Part shown: piece by piece, positions 16,056 through 23,895 of the stretch
How positions within the stretch are numbered: position 1 is the first letter of the stretch
Layout: each line of letters begins with the position of its first letter
Origin: JACQCV01 sp964634555
GTDB lineage: Bacteria; Patescibacteriota; Minisyncoccia; Phycocordibacterales; UBA12445
Assembly (NCBI GenBank): GCA_964634555.1
Contig: CAZWJJ010000002.1
Span: 1-33,453, forward strand
Length of the DNA: 33,453 bases
Reading direction: 5' to 3'
The notes under the pieces: model-generated
Database searches by the model: none
Told to the model about the DNA's origin: nothing
Seen by the model: the letters and a program-made list of their open reading frames with translations, nothing else
Translations under genes and position numbers: made by a program

Positions 16056-16061
16056 TTTGCA

Positions 16062-18692
16062 ATGTCAAAAGAGCCTAAATTCGAAAAAAGCGACAAAATA
16101 ATCGTTCGAGGCGCCCGGACTCATAATCTTAAAAATATTACTGTTGAAATGCCGCGCGATAAAATGGTCGTCTTCACGGGACTTTCCGGTTCAGGAAAAT
16201 CTTCATTGGCCTTCGATACAATCTTTGCCGAAGGACAGCGACGATATGTCGAATCACTATCTTCTTATGCTCGCCAATTTTTAAGACAGTTTCAGAAGCC
16301 GGATGTTGATGAGATCATCGGTTTATCTCCGGCTATCTCTATAGATCAAAAAGCGCATTCATCGAATCCGCGATCTACAGTCGCGACGATTACAGAAATT
16401 TACGACTATTTGAGAGTATTTTTTGCGCGTATTGGCCGCCCTCACTGTTTGATATGCGGACAGGAGATTAGGCGACTATCAAATGATGAGATTGTGGATT
16501 TTATTATTGATAAAATAAAAAAACATAATCTCGAAGATAAAACTAAAGAAAATCAGATATCACGATTGATGATCTTCGCGCCAGTTGTTCGCGGACGAAA
16601 GGGTGAATATTATCAACTGCTTTATGATTTGCTTGGAAAGGGGTATACGCAGGTCAAGATCGATGGCGTTGTTTATAAATTGCGCGAGCAGATAATTTTG
16701 GACAAAAATGTTCGGCACGATATAGATGTTTTGATTGATGAAGTTTCCTTGCTTGAGGGACCGACTGGCCAGACGACAATTTTAACCAAAGAAAAAATTG
16801 TTAAGGATAGATTGGCGGAAGCGATTGGAATAGCTTTAGCTCAAGCGGACGATACGGTAAAAATTGTTTTTAATATGGATCAAGGTCTGGTTGTTTTATC
16901 GGGACTTGGGCCTAAGTGGGAAGAGATCGGCATGTCCGCGAAATATACTTGTCCGCGCGATGGCTTTTCATTTATGGAAGTTGAACCCCGATTATTTTCA
17001 TTTAATTCGCCTTATGGTGCGTGCGAGGTTTGCCATGGACTTGGTACCAAAACACTCTTTGGCGATGAGGTATGCGATGCCTGCAAGGGAAAAAGATTGA
17101 GACCAGAAGCGCTTAATGTTATAATCGTGGAGAAAAATATAGTTGATGTTAGTTCACTTTCCATCAGAGAAGCTTTTGACTATTTTTCTGGTTTAAAACT
17201 TACAGAAAGAGAGATTGGAATCTCATCAGTTGTGACGCGAGAAATTCAAAGTAGAATCAAGTTTATGCTTGATGTCGGATTGGATTATCTGTCTCTTGAT
17301 AGGCGAGCGGGGACATTATCGGGCGGAGAAGCTCAAAGGATCCGCCTAGCATCACAGCTAGGTTCCCGACTTGTGGGTGCGTTGTATGTTTTGGATGAAC
17401 CGACGGTGGGATTACATTCTCGCGACAATGATCGATTAATAAAAACACTAAAAGATCTTCGCGATCTTGGGAATACAATCATTGTGGTTGAACACGATGA
17501 AGACACGATTTTTGCTTCTGATCATTTAATTGACATAGGTCCAGGTGCTGGAGTGCACGGCGGAGATGTTGTGGTTGCTGGACCGACAGATGAGCTCATA
17601 ACTAATAAAAAGAAAAAGTCGTTAACGTTAGATTATCTGCGCGGTGATGCCAAGGTTGAAGTGCCGGAAAAACGCCGAGATAAAGAGATGGGCTCTTTGA
17701 AAATTGCTGGCGGCAAGATTTTTAATATTTCAAATCTTAATATTGAAGTGCCGCTCGGCAGATTGATCTGTTTAACTGGTGTTTCCGGTTCGGGAAAGTC
17801 ATCGCTTATGGATGAGATTATTTACAAAAATCTTCACCATAAATTTGAAAGAAAGCGCGGCAATGAACCGCAAAATTGTAAAAATTTCCTCGGCACAGAA
17901 TATGTTTCAAGGGTAGTCTCGATTGATCAATCGCCGATCGGCAGAACGCCCCGATCTAATCCGGCGACTTATACCGGCGCTTTTACACATATTCGAGATA
18001 TGTTTGCAGAGACAGTGGACGCAAAAGTAAAAGGCTTCAGATCTAACCGTTTTTCTTTTAACGTTAAGGGTGGTCGCTGCGAAACTTGCGAGGGCAATGG
18101 TCAGATCGCTGTCGAGATGCATTTCTTGCCTACTGTTTATGTTCCGTGCGATGTATGCGGAGGCAAAAGATTTAATCGCGAGACTTTGGAGATCAAATAT
18201 AAAAAGAAGTCAATTCATGACGTGCTTAAAATGACAGTTGAAGAGGCTTCAAAATTTTTTATAGATATTCCGGCGATTTCCGATCGTTTGAGAATTTTAA
18301 ATGAAGTTGGGCTTGGTTATCTTGAGCTTGGCCAATCTGCAACAACTTTGTCCGGCGGCGAATCTCAGCGTGTTAAAATAGCGTCGGAACTATATCGTCC
18401 CGGACTTTTTAAAACGGTCTATCTATTAGATGAGCCTACAATTGGTCTGCACTATGAAGATGTTAAAAATTTAGTGGAAATATTACAGCGTCTCGTAAAA
18501 CATGGTAATACGGTCATTGTTATAGAACATAATATGGATGTCATAAAATGCGCCGATTATCTTATTGACATGGGGCCGGAAGGTGGGGATCAGGGCGGAA
18601 AGGTTGTAGCTCATGGTACGCCGGAGGACGTAGCCAAAAATCCGAAGTCTCACACGGGACATTATTTAAAAAAGGTTTTGAAGAAAAGATAG
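16062..18692 (+). CDS. uvrA: Excinuclease ABC subunit A
   Basis: Damage-recognising ATPase of nucleotide excision repair, 876 aa from ATG 16062. Two ABC modules are present. The first has Walker A GLSGSGKSSLAFD, the UvrB-binding and insertion region, FSFNSPYGACEVCHGLG with CDACKGKRL, signature LSGGEAQRIRLASQLG and VLDEPTVGLHSRD. The second has GVSGSGKSSLMDEII, zinc module GRCETCEGNGQ...CDVCGGKRF, signature LSGGESQRVKIASEL and LLDEPTIGLHYED. The first-module zinc site reads CPRDG, with Asp in place of the second Cys. Start choice follows the promoter. Unlike uvrB, the frame is unbroken. It forms a single-gene unit between two accessory operons. Confidence 0.97.
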   Translation: MSKEPKFEKSDKIIVRGARTHNLKNITVEMPRDKMVVFTGLSGSGKSSLAFDTIFAEGQRRYVESLSSYARQFLRQFQKPDVDEIIGLSPAISIDQKAHSSNPRSTVATITEIYDYLRVFFARIGRPHCLICGQEIRRLSNDEIVDFIIDKIKKHNLEDKTKENQISRLMIFAPVVRGRKGEYYQLLYDLLGKGYTQVKIDGVVYKLREQIILDKNVRHDIDVLIDEVSLLEGPTGQTTILTKEKIVKDRLAEAIGIALAQADDTVKIVFNMDQGLVVLSGLGPKWEEIGMSAKYTCPRDGFSFMEVEPRLFSFNSPYGACEVCHGLGTKTLFGDEVCDACKGKRLRPEALNVIIVEKNIVDVSSLSIREAFDYFSGLKLTEREIGISSVVTREIQSRIKFMLDVGLDYLSLDRRAGTLSGGEAQRIRLASQLGSRLVGALYVLDEPTVGLHSRDNDRLIKTLKDLRDLGNTIIVVEHDEDTIFASDHLIDIGPGAGVHGGDVVVAGPTDELITNKKKKSLTLDYLRGDAKVEVPEKRRDKEMGSLKIAGGKIFNISNLNIEVPLGRLICLTGVSGSGKSSLMDEIIYKNLHHKFERKRGNEPQNCKNFLGTEYVSRVVSIDQSPIGRTPRSNPATYTGAFTHIRDMFAETVDAKVKGFRSNRFSFNVKGGRCETCEGNGQIAVEMHFLPTVYVPCDVCGGKRFNRETLEIKYKKKSIHDVLKMTVEEASKFFIDIPAISDRLRILNEVGLGYLELGQSATTLSGGESQRVKIASELYRPGLFKTVYLLDEPTIGLHYEDVKNLVEILQRLVKHGNTVIVIEHNMDVIKCADYLIDMGPEGGDQGGKVVAHGTPEDVAKNPKSHTGHYLKKVLKKR

Positions 18693-18699
18693 TACAACT

Positions 18700-18727
18700 T
18701 TGCTACGTTGATATTTAATGATATTAT
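18700..18727 (+). promoter_or_regulatory. Promoter of the 18768-19166 operon
   Basis: TTGCTA (18700-18705), a 16-nt spacer and TATTAT (18722-18727), immediately after uvrA. The leader is about 35 nt with GGGAGG near its end. Confidence 0.55.
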
Positions 18728-18767
18728 CGGGATCAGAAACGGTTCGTTGACTGATGGGAGGTTCTAA

Positions 18768-18959
18768 ATGTTTGGCCCGGCTATAGTTTTAATCAGTTTA
18801 CTTATCGCTTTTGTTATAGAGATCTATTTGTACTATCTGGGTGAATCTGAACATGTTCGAATGATCGTCAGACTTTCTATGCTTAATGGTCTATTTTTTG
18901 GTATTGGAGTTCTAATGATCTGGCTCGATTATTTCCGCAAATATTTAAAGGAGGATTAA
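18768..18959 (+). CDS. Small two-helix membrane protein
   Basis: A 63-aa protein with two hydrophobic helices (about residues 3-24 and 38-55) joined by a short charged loop and ending in a Lys/Asp-rich tail. GGGAGG lies 6 nt upstream of the ATG. It is followed after 3 nt by a zinc-ribbon gene whose Shine-Dalgarno site overlaps its last codons, so the two form an operon. No family recognised. Confidence 0.7.
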   Translation: MFGPAIVLISLLIAFVIEIYLYYLGESEHVRMIVRLSMLNGLFFGIGVLMIWLDYFRKYLKED

Positions 18960-18962
18960 AAT

Positions 18963-19166
18963 ATGGATGAATCGCGAATCCGTAAGGTGTGGGTCGCCAA
19001 CTGCCCAGTCTGTAATTGCCTCATGGAAATATCTGGTGGAGAAAAAACCGTTCGCGATATCGAAATTCTTGAGCCGGAAATAACTTGTCCACATTGCCAT
19101 AATCGCTTTACTGTTTTTGAAGGCAGATTAGATAAATTGAATGAATTTAAAAATCCCGTGGCTTAA
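18963..19166 (+). CDS. Small zinc-ribbon protein
   Basis: A 67-aa protein with two Cys pairs, CPVC at about residues 14-17 and CPHCH at about 43-47, as in zinc ribbons. Between them is a short strand-rich linker. GGAGG (18950-18954) is 8 nt from the ATG. Partner of the upstream small membrane protein. The fold is inferred from the Cys spacing; the function is unknown. Confidence 0.72.
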   Translation: MDESRIRKVWVANCPVCNCLMEISGGEKTVRDIEILEPEITCPHCHNRFTVFEGRLDKLNEFKNPVA

Positions 19167-19178
19167 AAATTGCAATGA

Positions 19179-19206
19179 CCCGACTTGATACTATGTCGGG
19201 TTTTTT
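19179..19206 (+). terminator. Terminator overlapping the 3' end of truB
   Basis: CCCGAC (19179-19184) pairs with GTCGGG (19195-19200), then six T residues follow. The right arm also encodes the last sense codons of the convergent truB gene, and the truB stop codon lies in the loop. Confidence 0.88.
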
Positions 19207-19955
19207 AATTCAAATTTATCTATTTTGGTCCTCTTGATTTTTAGTGCAATAGCTTTTGAACCCGTCAATTTACCTAGTTCATGTGCAATGGAACGCATAT
19301 AGGCGCCACTCGAACAATTTATGCGCAACCTTACAACCTCGAAGTCTTTTGGCGCTGAATCGTTAAAAAAATTTCGCCACTTTTGTTTTATTGCCTCTTG
19401 CCTGAAATCACCGGCAACTAGATCAATAGATTTGTAAATATAGTTTTCAAAATCTCGTTTATTGATTTTATAATTGTCTAAAAAAACAATGGAGTAAATT
19501 TCAGCATTTTGAGTCGGAATTTTTATCTTATCGAGCTGGCCCTTCTTGGCCCATTCAAAAAGCGGTACGCCATCGACAGGTTTTGATGAGTATGGAGGAT
19601 AGGGGAGTTTTATTTTGCCTTTAAAATTTTTTATCGTTTCAATAAGTAGATTGTGATTATTTGCGATGTTAAATTTGCCGCTAAATTTTGAAAGCATCCC
19701 CAAAATATCATAACTGTCTGTTTCAACACCAAAAAGAACATCGATTTCATACTCCTTGTCTAATCCAAGATATTTTGCGCGGTCTTTATTTTCATCTCCG
19801 ACTAGTACAAGCAATAATCCTTCTGCCATTGGGTCGAGTCGGCCGGCATAACTAAGCTTGGTATCGACAAGTTCTGGCTGATCGCATCTAAGTTGGTCCA
19901 GTGCTTGGAGGGGCGTTTGGCCTACCGGTTTATTGATCAAAAAAATTTTCCGCAT
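19191..19955 (-). CDS. truB: tRNA pseudouridine(55) synthase TruB
   Basis: Cytosolic enzyme of 254 aa that makes pseudouridine 55 in the T-loop of tRNAs. It begins FLINKPVGQTPLQALDQLR. The catalytic Asp is in AGRLDPMAEGLLLVLVG at about residue 43. Then KEYEIDVLFGVETDSYDILG and the late RLRINCSSGAYMRSIAHELG motif follow, all typical of TruB. The C-terminal PUA-like domain seen in longer forms is absent. On the minus strand AAGAAT ends 6 nt before the ATG, consistent with a leaderless mRNA, but weakly. It is convergent with the 18768-19166 operon and overlaps its terminator. Confidence 0.95.
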   Translation of the reverse strand: MRKIFLINKPVGQTPLQALDQLRCDQPELVDTKLSYAGRLDPMAEGLLLVLVGDENKDRAKYLGLDKEYEIDVLFGVETDSYDILGMLSKFSGKFNIANNHNLLIETIKNFKGKIKLPYPPYSSKPVDGVPLFEWAKKGQLDKIKIPTQNAEIYSIVFLDNYKINKRDFENYIYKSIDLVAGDFRQEAIKQKWRNFFNDSAPKDFEVVRLRINCSSGAYMRSIAHELGKLTGSKAIALKIKRTKIDKFELKNPT

Positions 19956-19998
19956 CGTGTCATTCTTAATTATTCTGTTACTTTTGGCAATGTGGTAA

Positions 19999-20007
19999 TA
20001 TTATAAA
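19999..20007 (+). promoter_or_regulatory. ddl -10 region, leaderless
   Basis: Overlapping -10 candidates TATTAT (19999-20004) and TATAAA (20002-20007) end 7 and 4 nt before ATG 20012. No good -35 and no Shine-Dalgarno site are visible. Confidence 0.45.
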
Positions 20008-20011
20008 TGCT

Positions 20012-20995
20012 ATGCTCACAAGAGTTGCGGTTTTAAGAGGTGGACCGAGTTCCGAATATGATGTGTCTCTAAAAACAGGGGCTGGGGTTTTGTCTGCGCT
20101 TGCATTACCTATCGATGGACAAGGAGTTAAGTATAAAACAAAAGATATTTTGATTACAAAAGATGGTATGTGGCATATGGATGGTCTTCCGACAACACCT
20201 GAAGGGGTAAGTAGAAATGCTGATGTCGCCTTTATTGCCCTACATGGTGAGTATGGTGAAGATGGACAAGTTCAGAGAATACTTGATAAGTTTAAAATTC
20301 CTTATACCGGATCAGAACCATGGCCGTCATCGGTCGCTCTTAATAAAGCTCTTACCAAAGATCATTTCAAAAAGAACGGCATTCGCACGCCTCATGGATT
20401 GTTGGTTAAGAAGAGTGATGATATTGAGGTAGTAACAGCTAAAATTTTTACCAAAATTTCTCCCCCATGGTTTATTAAGCCTAATAATGGCGGATCATCG
20501 ATAGGCGCTGGTTTGTGCAAAAATAGAGAACAATTAACTTTCGCTCTCAAAGAGGCATTTAAATTTTCAGATCATGTATTGGTTGAAGAGGCAATAAGCG
20601 GTAGGGAGGCCACATGCGGTGTGATCGATGATTTTCGGGATAAAAAATATTATCCGCTTTTTCCCATTGAGATTATCAAGCCCAAAGTTCGCGATTTTTT
20701 CGATTACGAATCAAAATATGACGGTTCTACGCAAGAAATTTGCCCGGGTAATTTTACACAGCAAGAGAAAGAGATCATGCAAAACGCAGCTGTAAAGATT
20801 CATAAGTCTTTGGGTTTGAGACATTACTCACGCGCTGATTTTATTGTTTCGCCGCGCGGAATTTACGCACTGGAAGTAAACACTTTGCCGGGATTAACTT
20901 CTGAATCATTATTCCCTAAAGCTATGGCAGCGGTTGGATGCAGTTATGGCGGGTTTTTAGATCATCTTATTTCTCTAACTTTAAGAAAAAAGTAA
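20012..20995 (+). CDS. ddl: D-alanine--D-alanine ligase
   Basis: ATP-grasp ligase of 327 aa that makes D-Ala-D-Ala for peptidoglycan. It opens with VAVLRGGPSSEYDVSLKTG, then LHGEYGEDGQVQRILD and PYTGSEPWPSSVALNKALTK, read here with a break after PWPSS. The ATP-grasp core has FIKPNNGGSSIGAG, VEEAISGREATCGVI and the metal-binding end YALEVNTLPGLTSESLFPK. All landmarks of the family are present. It is probably its own transcription unit, divergent from truB. Confidence 0.96.
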   Translation: MLTRVAVLRGGPSSEYDVSLKTGAGVLSALALPIDGQGVKYKTKDILITKDGMWHMDGLPTTPEGVSRNADVAFIALHGEYGEDGQVQRILDKFKIPYTGSEPWPSSVALNKALTKDHFKKNGIRTPHGLLVKKSDDIEVVTAKIFTKISPPWFIKPNNGGSSIGAGLCKNREQLTFALKEAFKFSDHVLVEEAISGREATCGVIDDFRDKKYYPLFPIEIIKPKVRDFFDYESKYDGSTQEICPGNFTQQEKEIMQNAAVKIHKSLGLRHYSRADFIVSPRGIYALEVNTLPGLTSESLFPKAMAAVGCSYGGFLDHLISLTLRKK

Positions 20996-21020
20996 AATTA
21001 AAAGCCCCTTTAAGGGGCTT
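20994..21020 (-). terminator. Terminator of the 21026-21337 gene
   Basis: AAGCCCC (21002-21008) pairs with GGGGCTT (21014-21020). On the minus strand the hairpin is followed by TTAATTTTAC, a T-rich tract; on the plus strand no T-run follows, so it mainly serves the minus-strand gene. Confidence 0.75.
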
Positions 21021-21025
21021 GCGGC

Positions 21026-21337
21026 TTACAATAGTTCACCGACAGGGTTTTCTTCGTGCTCTGAAGGCTGCGGATCTTCATAACCTAATTCTTGAGTAAT
21101 TCTATAGGTGTTCTCGCAAATCTCCTCTATATTTTTAGTTTTTAATGTTAGAGGCTTAAATTTAGGTTCGAAAGTTATACCTATGTTAAATATGCCCTGT
21201 TGACCCTGAGGTATCGGTAAAAATTTAATTAAAACTCTATCGCTAAAATCAGTTTCCTTTCCGTCGGGATATTGGCCGGTAACACTCAATATTATATTTG
21301 GATTAATGGCGAATTCTATCGTCATGATGACTATCAT
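21026..21337 (-). CDS. Unknown small protein
   Basis: A 103-aa protein I do not recognise. The start at 21337 is chosen because AAGGAGGAG ends 3 nt before this ATG; an in-frame start at 21364 lies upstream of that site. It is strand-rich in its first two thirds (FAINPNIILSVTGQYPDG, RVLIKFLPIPQG, FNIGITFEPKFKPL), with an acidic C-terminal tail (EDPQPSEHEENPVGELL). No membrane segment is seen. The gene has its own terminator and follows priA after 50 nt. It belongs to the SD-led accessory class of this window. Confidence 0.72.
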   Translation of the reverse strand: MIVIMTIEFAINPNIILSVTGQYPDGKETDFSDRVLIKFLPIPQGQQGIFNIGITFEPKFKPLTLKTKNIEEICENTYRITQELGYEDPQPSEHEENPVGELL

Positions 21338-21387
21338 CTTCTCCTCCTTGAATGTTTTTATCAACGATCAAATCTCTCCAAAGGTTA

Positions 21388-23331
21388 CTACAAAATATTC
21401 TCAGCATCAATCTTGACCAAAAATCTTTTTGGCAGGGACATTAAGATCTCAAGCAGATTAGAATAAGGATGCTCCTCGCTTCTGGTGAGAGAATCAGAGT
21501 TCAATGGCGGCCACCTTTCCGGATCGATTTTTAATAGAATATTCACCCGTTCCTTGTTGTTTATTTTTTCTATAAAAGCATTGAATTTGTCCGGTTGATA
21601 GTTGTGCAAAAATCTTTCTAACTGCAACATCTCTTTATTGGTAGTATTGGCTGGTCCCTCGGCGGTTATTTTTATTAATATTTTAAACGGAGGATAAGAA
21701 AATCTTTTTCTTTCACGTATCTCTTCACGATAAAATTCAAGAAGATCGCCGTTAATAACATGGGTAAAGACCCGCTCATCTGGCTTGCGCGTCTGGATCA
21801 AAAATCTTTTAAGCGTTTTGATCCTTAATCTCATCAATAGATTGAATACATTTTCGTTTATCCGAAAATCAGGAATGGAAAAAAGCGTATCGACGGATAT
21901 AACTGCGACTGTATCAATCTCTTCGTTGAGATAGTTTAAAACCATTTCCGTCCCCACAAGAATTGCTCCCGGTGTTTTCAAAAAATCATTAACGATTGAT
22001 CTGGCTTGCTTGTAATTCTTTGCAATATTACTATCTATCCTAAATATCTTAATTGCGGGAAAAACTGTCCGAATTTCTTCTTCAACTCTTTCGGTTGCAA
22101 TTCCAAGAACTTTTAATTTCCAACTCGAACATTTGAGGCACTTGACATCTGTGGATGATCTCGCGCCACACTTATTGCAGTAAAAAACATTTTCACCTCG
22201 AATAGAAGAGTAGAGGAGCATTGGTAAACTACAATTATCACAGATAATTATTTCACCACAGTCTGAACAAACTGTAGAAGTCCCCAATCCTTTTCTTGTG
22301 CAAATCAGAAGTGAATGTTCACGTTTTTCAAAAGCCTCCAAAATCGCCCTTTTAACTTTCGGGCTCAAAATGGGATCATCGCCCTTAGATTTGCGCATAT
22401 CTATTACCTCCTGATAAATATTTTTGGAAAATCTATACTTAAGCGGAGACTCTTGAATAAAGCCTCCGGTTTCGGAATTGTAAATATCTTCGATTCGCGT
22501 GATAGAATCGCCAAGAATTAGGCGCGCCGGCCTTTTTTTTGCTAGAATCTCCGCAAATTTCCTCAAATCTAAAAATGGTCTCGACATAGTTTTATAAAAC
22601 TGCGAATTTTCTTTATCAATGATGATTGTGCCGACATCTCCACGTGGTAATGACAAAAAGATAGGTGTTGAAACTATTAAAATCGGATGATTTTCCGACA
22701 AGGCATTATTCCATCTTTCGGAGATAATTTTTGCCGATAGACGACTATGCATGATGACTGTATAACCTTCGATTCCGCGTTTAAGAATTTCACCATACTC
22801 TTCAACATCATGGATCGTTGGCAGGATAAATACCACAGAATGTTTGCGTGCAAACTCTTCCCTTATTAGGCTTTTATAAAATGAATAACGGTCCTCGTTT
22901 AACATGCCAAGAACTGAAACTTCAAAGCGGCGATTTTTTACTTCTCCAAACTCTAATTTATCCTTTTTGCCAAAATGATGACTCTCCCAATCCGCAAGGA
23001 TCGTTCGCGGAGTAAGTAGGCGAATTATTTGGCCGGATGATGAGGCGAAATATTTGGCCGCTTCCGCAGAAGCATCAACAAAATCCTGAAGATAGGTTTT
23101 TTGATGCAGAATTTTTTTGATTTTTTTAAATCCGAATTCAGAAATCTTGATCTCCGATTTTAGGGTATCGGCCGGTCTGACTGAAGTTACAATACCAAGA
23201 GTATCTTTGTTTCTGATTGAAATAACGACCATATTGCCGGTCGAAATTTCTTTTGTTGTAAAGTAGGTTAAATCCTCATTCAATAGGGTCTTACTAATGG
23301 GAGCAACCGTAACAATTTGAACATTTTCCAC
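21388..23331 (-). CDS. priA: PriA-like primosomal protein N' lacking ATPase motifs
   Basis: A 647-aa homologue of the replication-restart helicase PriA. The N-terminal DNA-binding domain is followed by a helicase-like region in which the key motifs are lost. The Walker A site reads LGMLNEDRYSF (about residues 141-151) with no GxGKT, DEEH is IIDKEN (about 237-242), GSATPS is GDSITR (about 274), and the arginine-finger motif QVAGRAGR is replaced by MRLRIKTLKR. The eight-Cys zinc region survives intact (CSDCGEIIICDNC, then CNKCG and CLKCSS). It starts at GTG. Overall length and order match PriA, so it is conserved but probably not an active helicase; a structural or loading role is inferred. Confidence 0.88.
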   Translation of the reverse strand: MENVQIVTVAPISKTLLNEDLTYFTTKEISTGNMVVISIRNKDTLGIVTSVRPADTLKSEIKISEFGFKKIKKILHQKTYLQDFVDASAEAAKYFASSSGQIIRLLTPRTILADWESHHFGKKDKLEFGEVKNRRFEVSVLGMLNEDRYSFYKSLIREEFARKHSVVFILPTIHDVEEYGEILKRGIEGYTVIMHSRLSAKIISERWNNALSENHPILIVSTPIFLSLPRGDVGTIIIDKENSQFYKTMSRPFLDLRKFAEILAKKRPARLILGDSITRIEDIYNSETGGFIQESPLKYRFSKNIYQEVIDMRKSKGDDPILSPKVKRAILEAFEKREHSLLICTRKGLGTSTVCSDCGEIIICDNCSLPMLLYSSIRGENVFYCNKCGARSSTDVKCLKCSSWKLKVLGIATERVEEEIRTVFPAIKIFRIDSNIAKNYKQARSIVNDFLKTPGAILVGTEMVLNYLNEEIDTVAVISVDTLFSIPDFRINENVFNLLMRLRIKTLKRFLIQTRKPDERVFTHVINGDLLEFYREEIRERKRFSYPPFKILIKITAEGPANTTNKEMLQLERFLHNYQPDKFNAFIEKINNKERVNILLKIDPERWPPLNSDSLTRSEEHPYSNLLEILMSLPKRFLVKIDAENIL

Positions 23332-23671
23332 TCCTAAAGAGTATCATCAAGCAGACTTATTCTGCTCTTGCTACATTATTAACTTAGTGTTACTCTTTGG
23401 CAATGAAAAAAGCGTGGCTGATATAAAAAAGATCAAGGTGTTCGTAGCAACATACACGAATGAGGGGCTTAAGTTTCAAATGGTTTTAGGCCCTCTGAAA
23501 TTTGAACCGAGCAAGAGGGGGACGTCCGACAGCCACGATCTAGACCAATACCGCCCGATTTGCCAGTTATTTGCCCCGGTGGCGAGCTTTGTCCCGAGGA
23601 TCGACACTCTTTTTCCCCATCTTGTGTCTTGACCAAGCCGTTTGAACAAATTTGAACCCTTGGCGTGATTC

Positions 23672-23713
23672 GCTTAACTTAAGCAAATATGACCGGTCAT
23701 TCCTCCGGAGGAA
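23672..23713. repeat. Three consecutive palindromes
   Basis: Within 42 nt lie GCTTAA-C-TTAAGC (23672-23684), the perfect palindrome GACCGGTC (23691-23698) and the perfect 14-nt palindrome TTCCTCCGGAGGAA (23700-23713). The last contains both an SD-like and an anti-SD-like core. They could be protein-binding sites or RNA hairpins; no T-run follows. Confidence 0.6.
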
Positions 23714-23860
23714 ATTCCTCTTTGACTCTTTCCCGAAGATCATGCGTGTTCCCATGACTAAGCAATCCCAAATAAGAAGCCACTGACGACTTGCTTTGTT
23801 TCCGTCTTAAATTCCGAAACATTCTCTTTTTTGTTGACTTACATGCGAATTCCCATCTCC

Positions 23861-23889
23861 TTTATTAAAAAATGAATTTTTGCTAAAGT
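23861..23889 (+). promoter_or_regulatory. Promoter of the 23896-25740 gene, leaderless
   Basis: TTTATT (23861-23866), a 17-nt spacer and extended TGC-TAAAGT (-10 at 23884-23889), which ends exactly 6 nt before the ATG. It resembles the serS promoter closely. Confidence 0.5.
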
Positions 23890-23895
23890 AAGGTC

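Larger units (their letters stand above)
23332..23895. other. 564-nt gene-poor stretch
   Basis: No convincing gene. A plus-strand 81-codon frame (23387-23632) and a minus-strand 62-codon frame (23567-23755, Arg/Lys-rich) are open, but neither has a Shine-Dalgarno site nor a known motif. On the minus strand AAAGGAG near 23860 is followed closely by ATG and then a TAA six codons later, so a decayed small gene is possible. Three consecutive palindromes lie at 23672-23713. The right end carries the promoter of the 23896-25740 gene. Confidence 0.5.

Noticed and set aside
16047..16061. Upstream uvrA start at ATG 16047
   Set aside because: It lies before the -10 box of a well-formed promoter, so it would not be in the transcript; ATG 16062 has the recurring 6-nt spacing.
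23387..23632. 81-codon plus-strand frame in the gene-poor stretch
   Set aside because: It has no Shine-Dalgarno site, no leaderless promoter, unnatural composition and no recognisable family.
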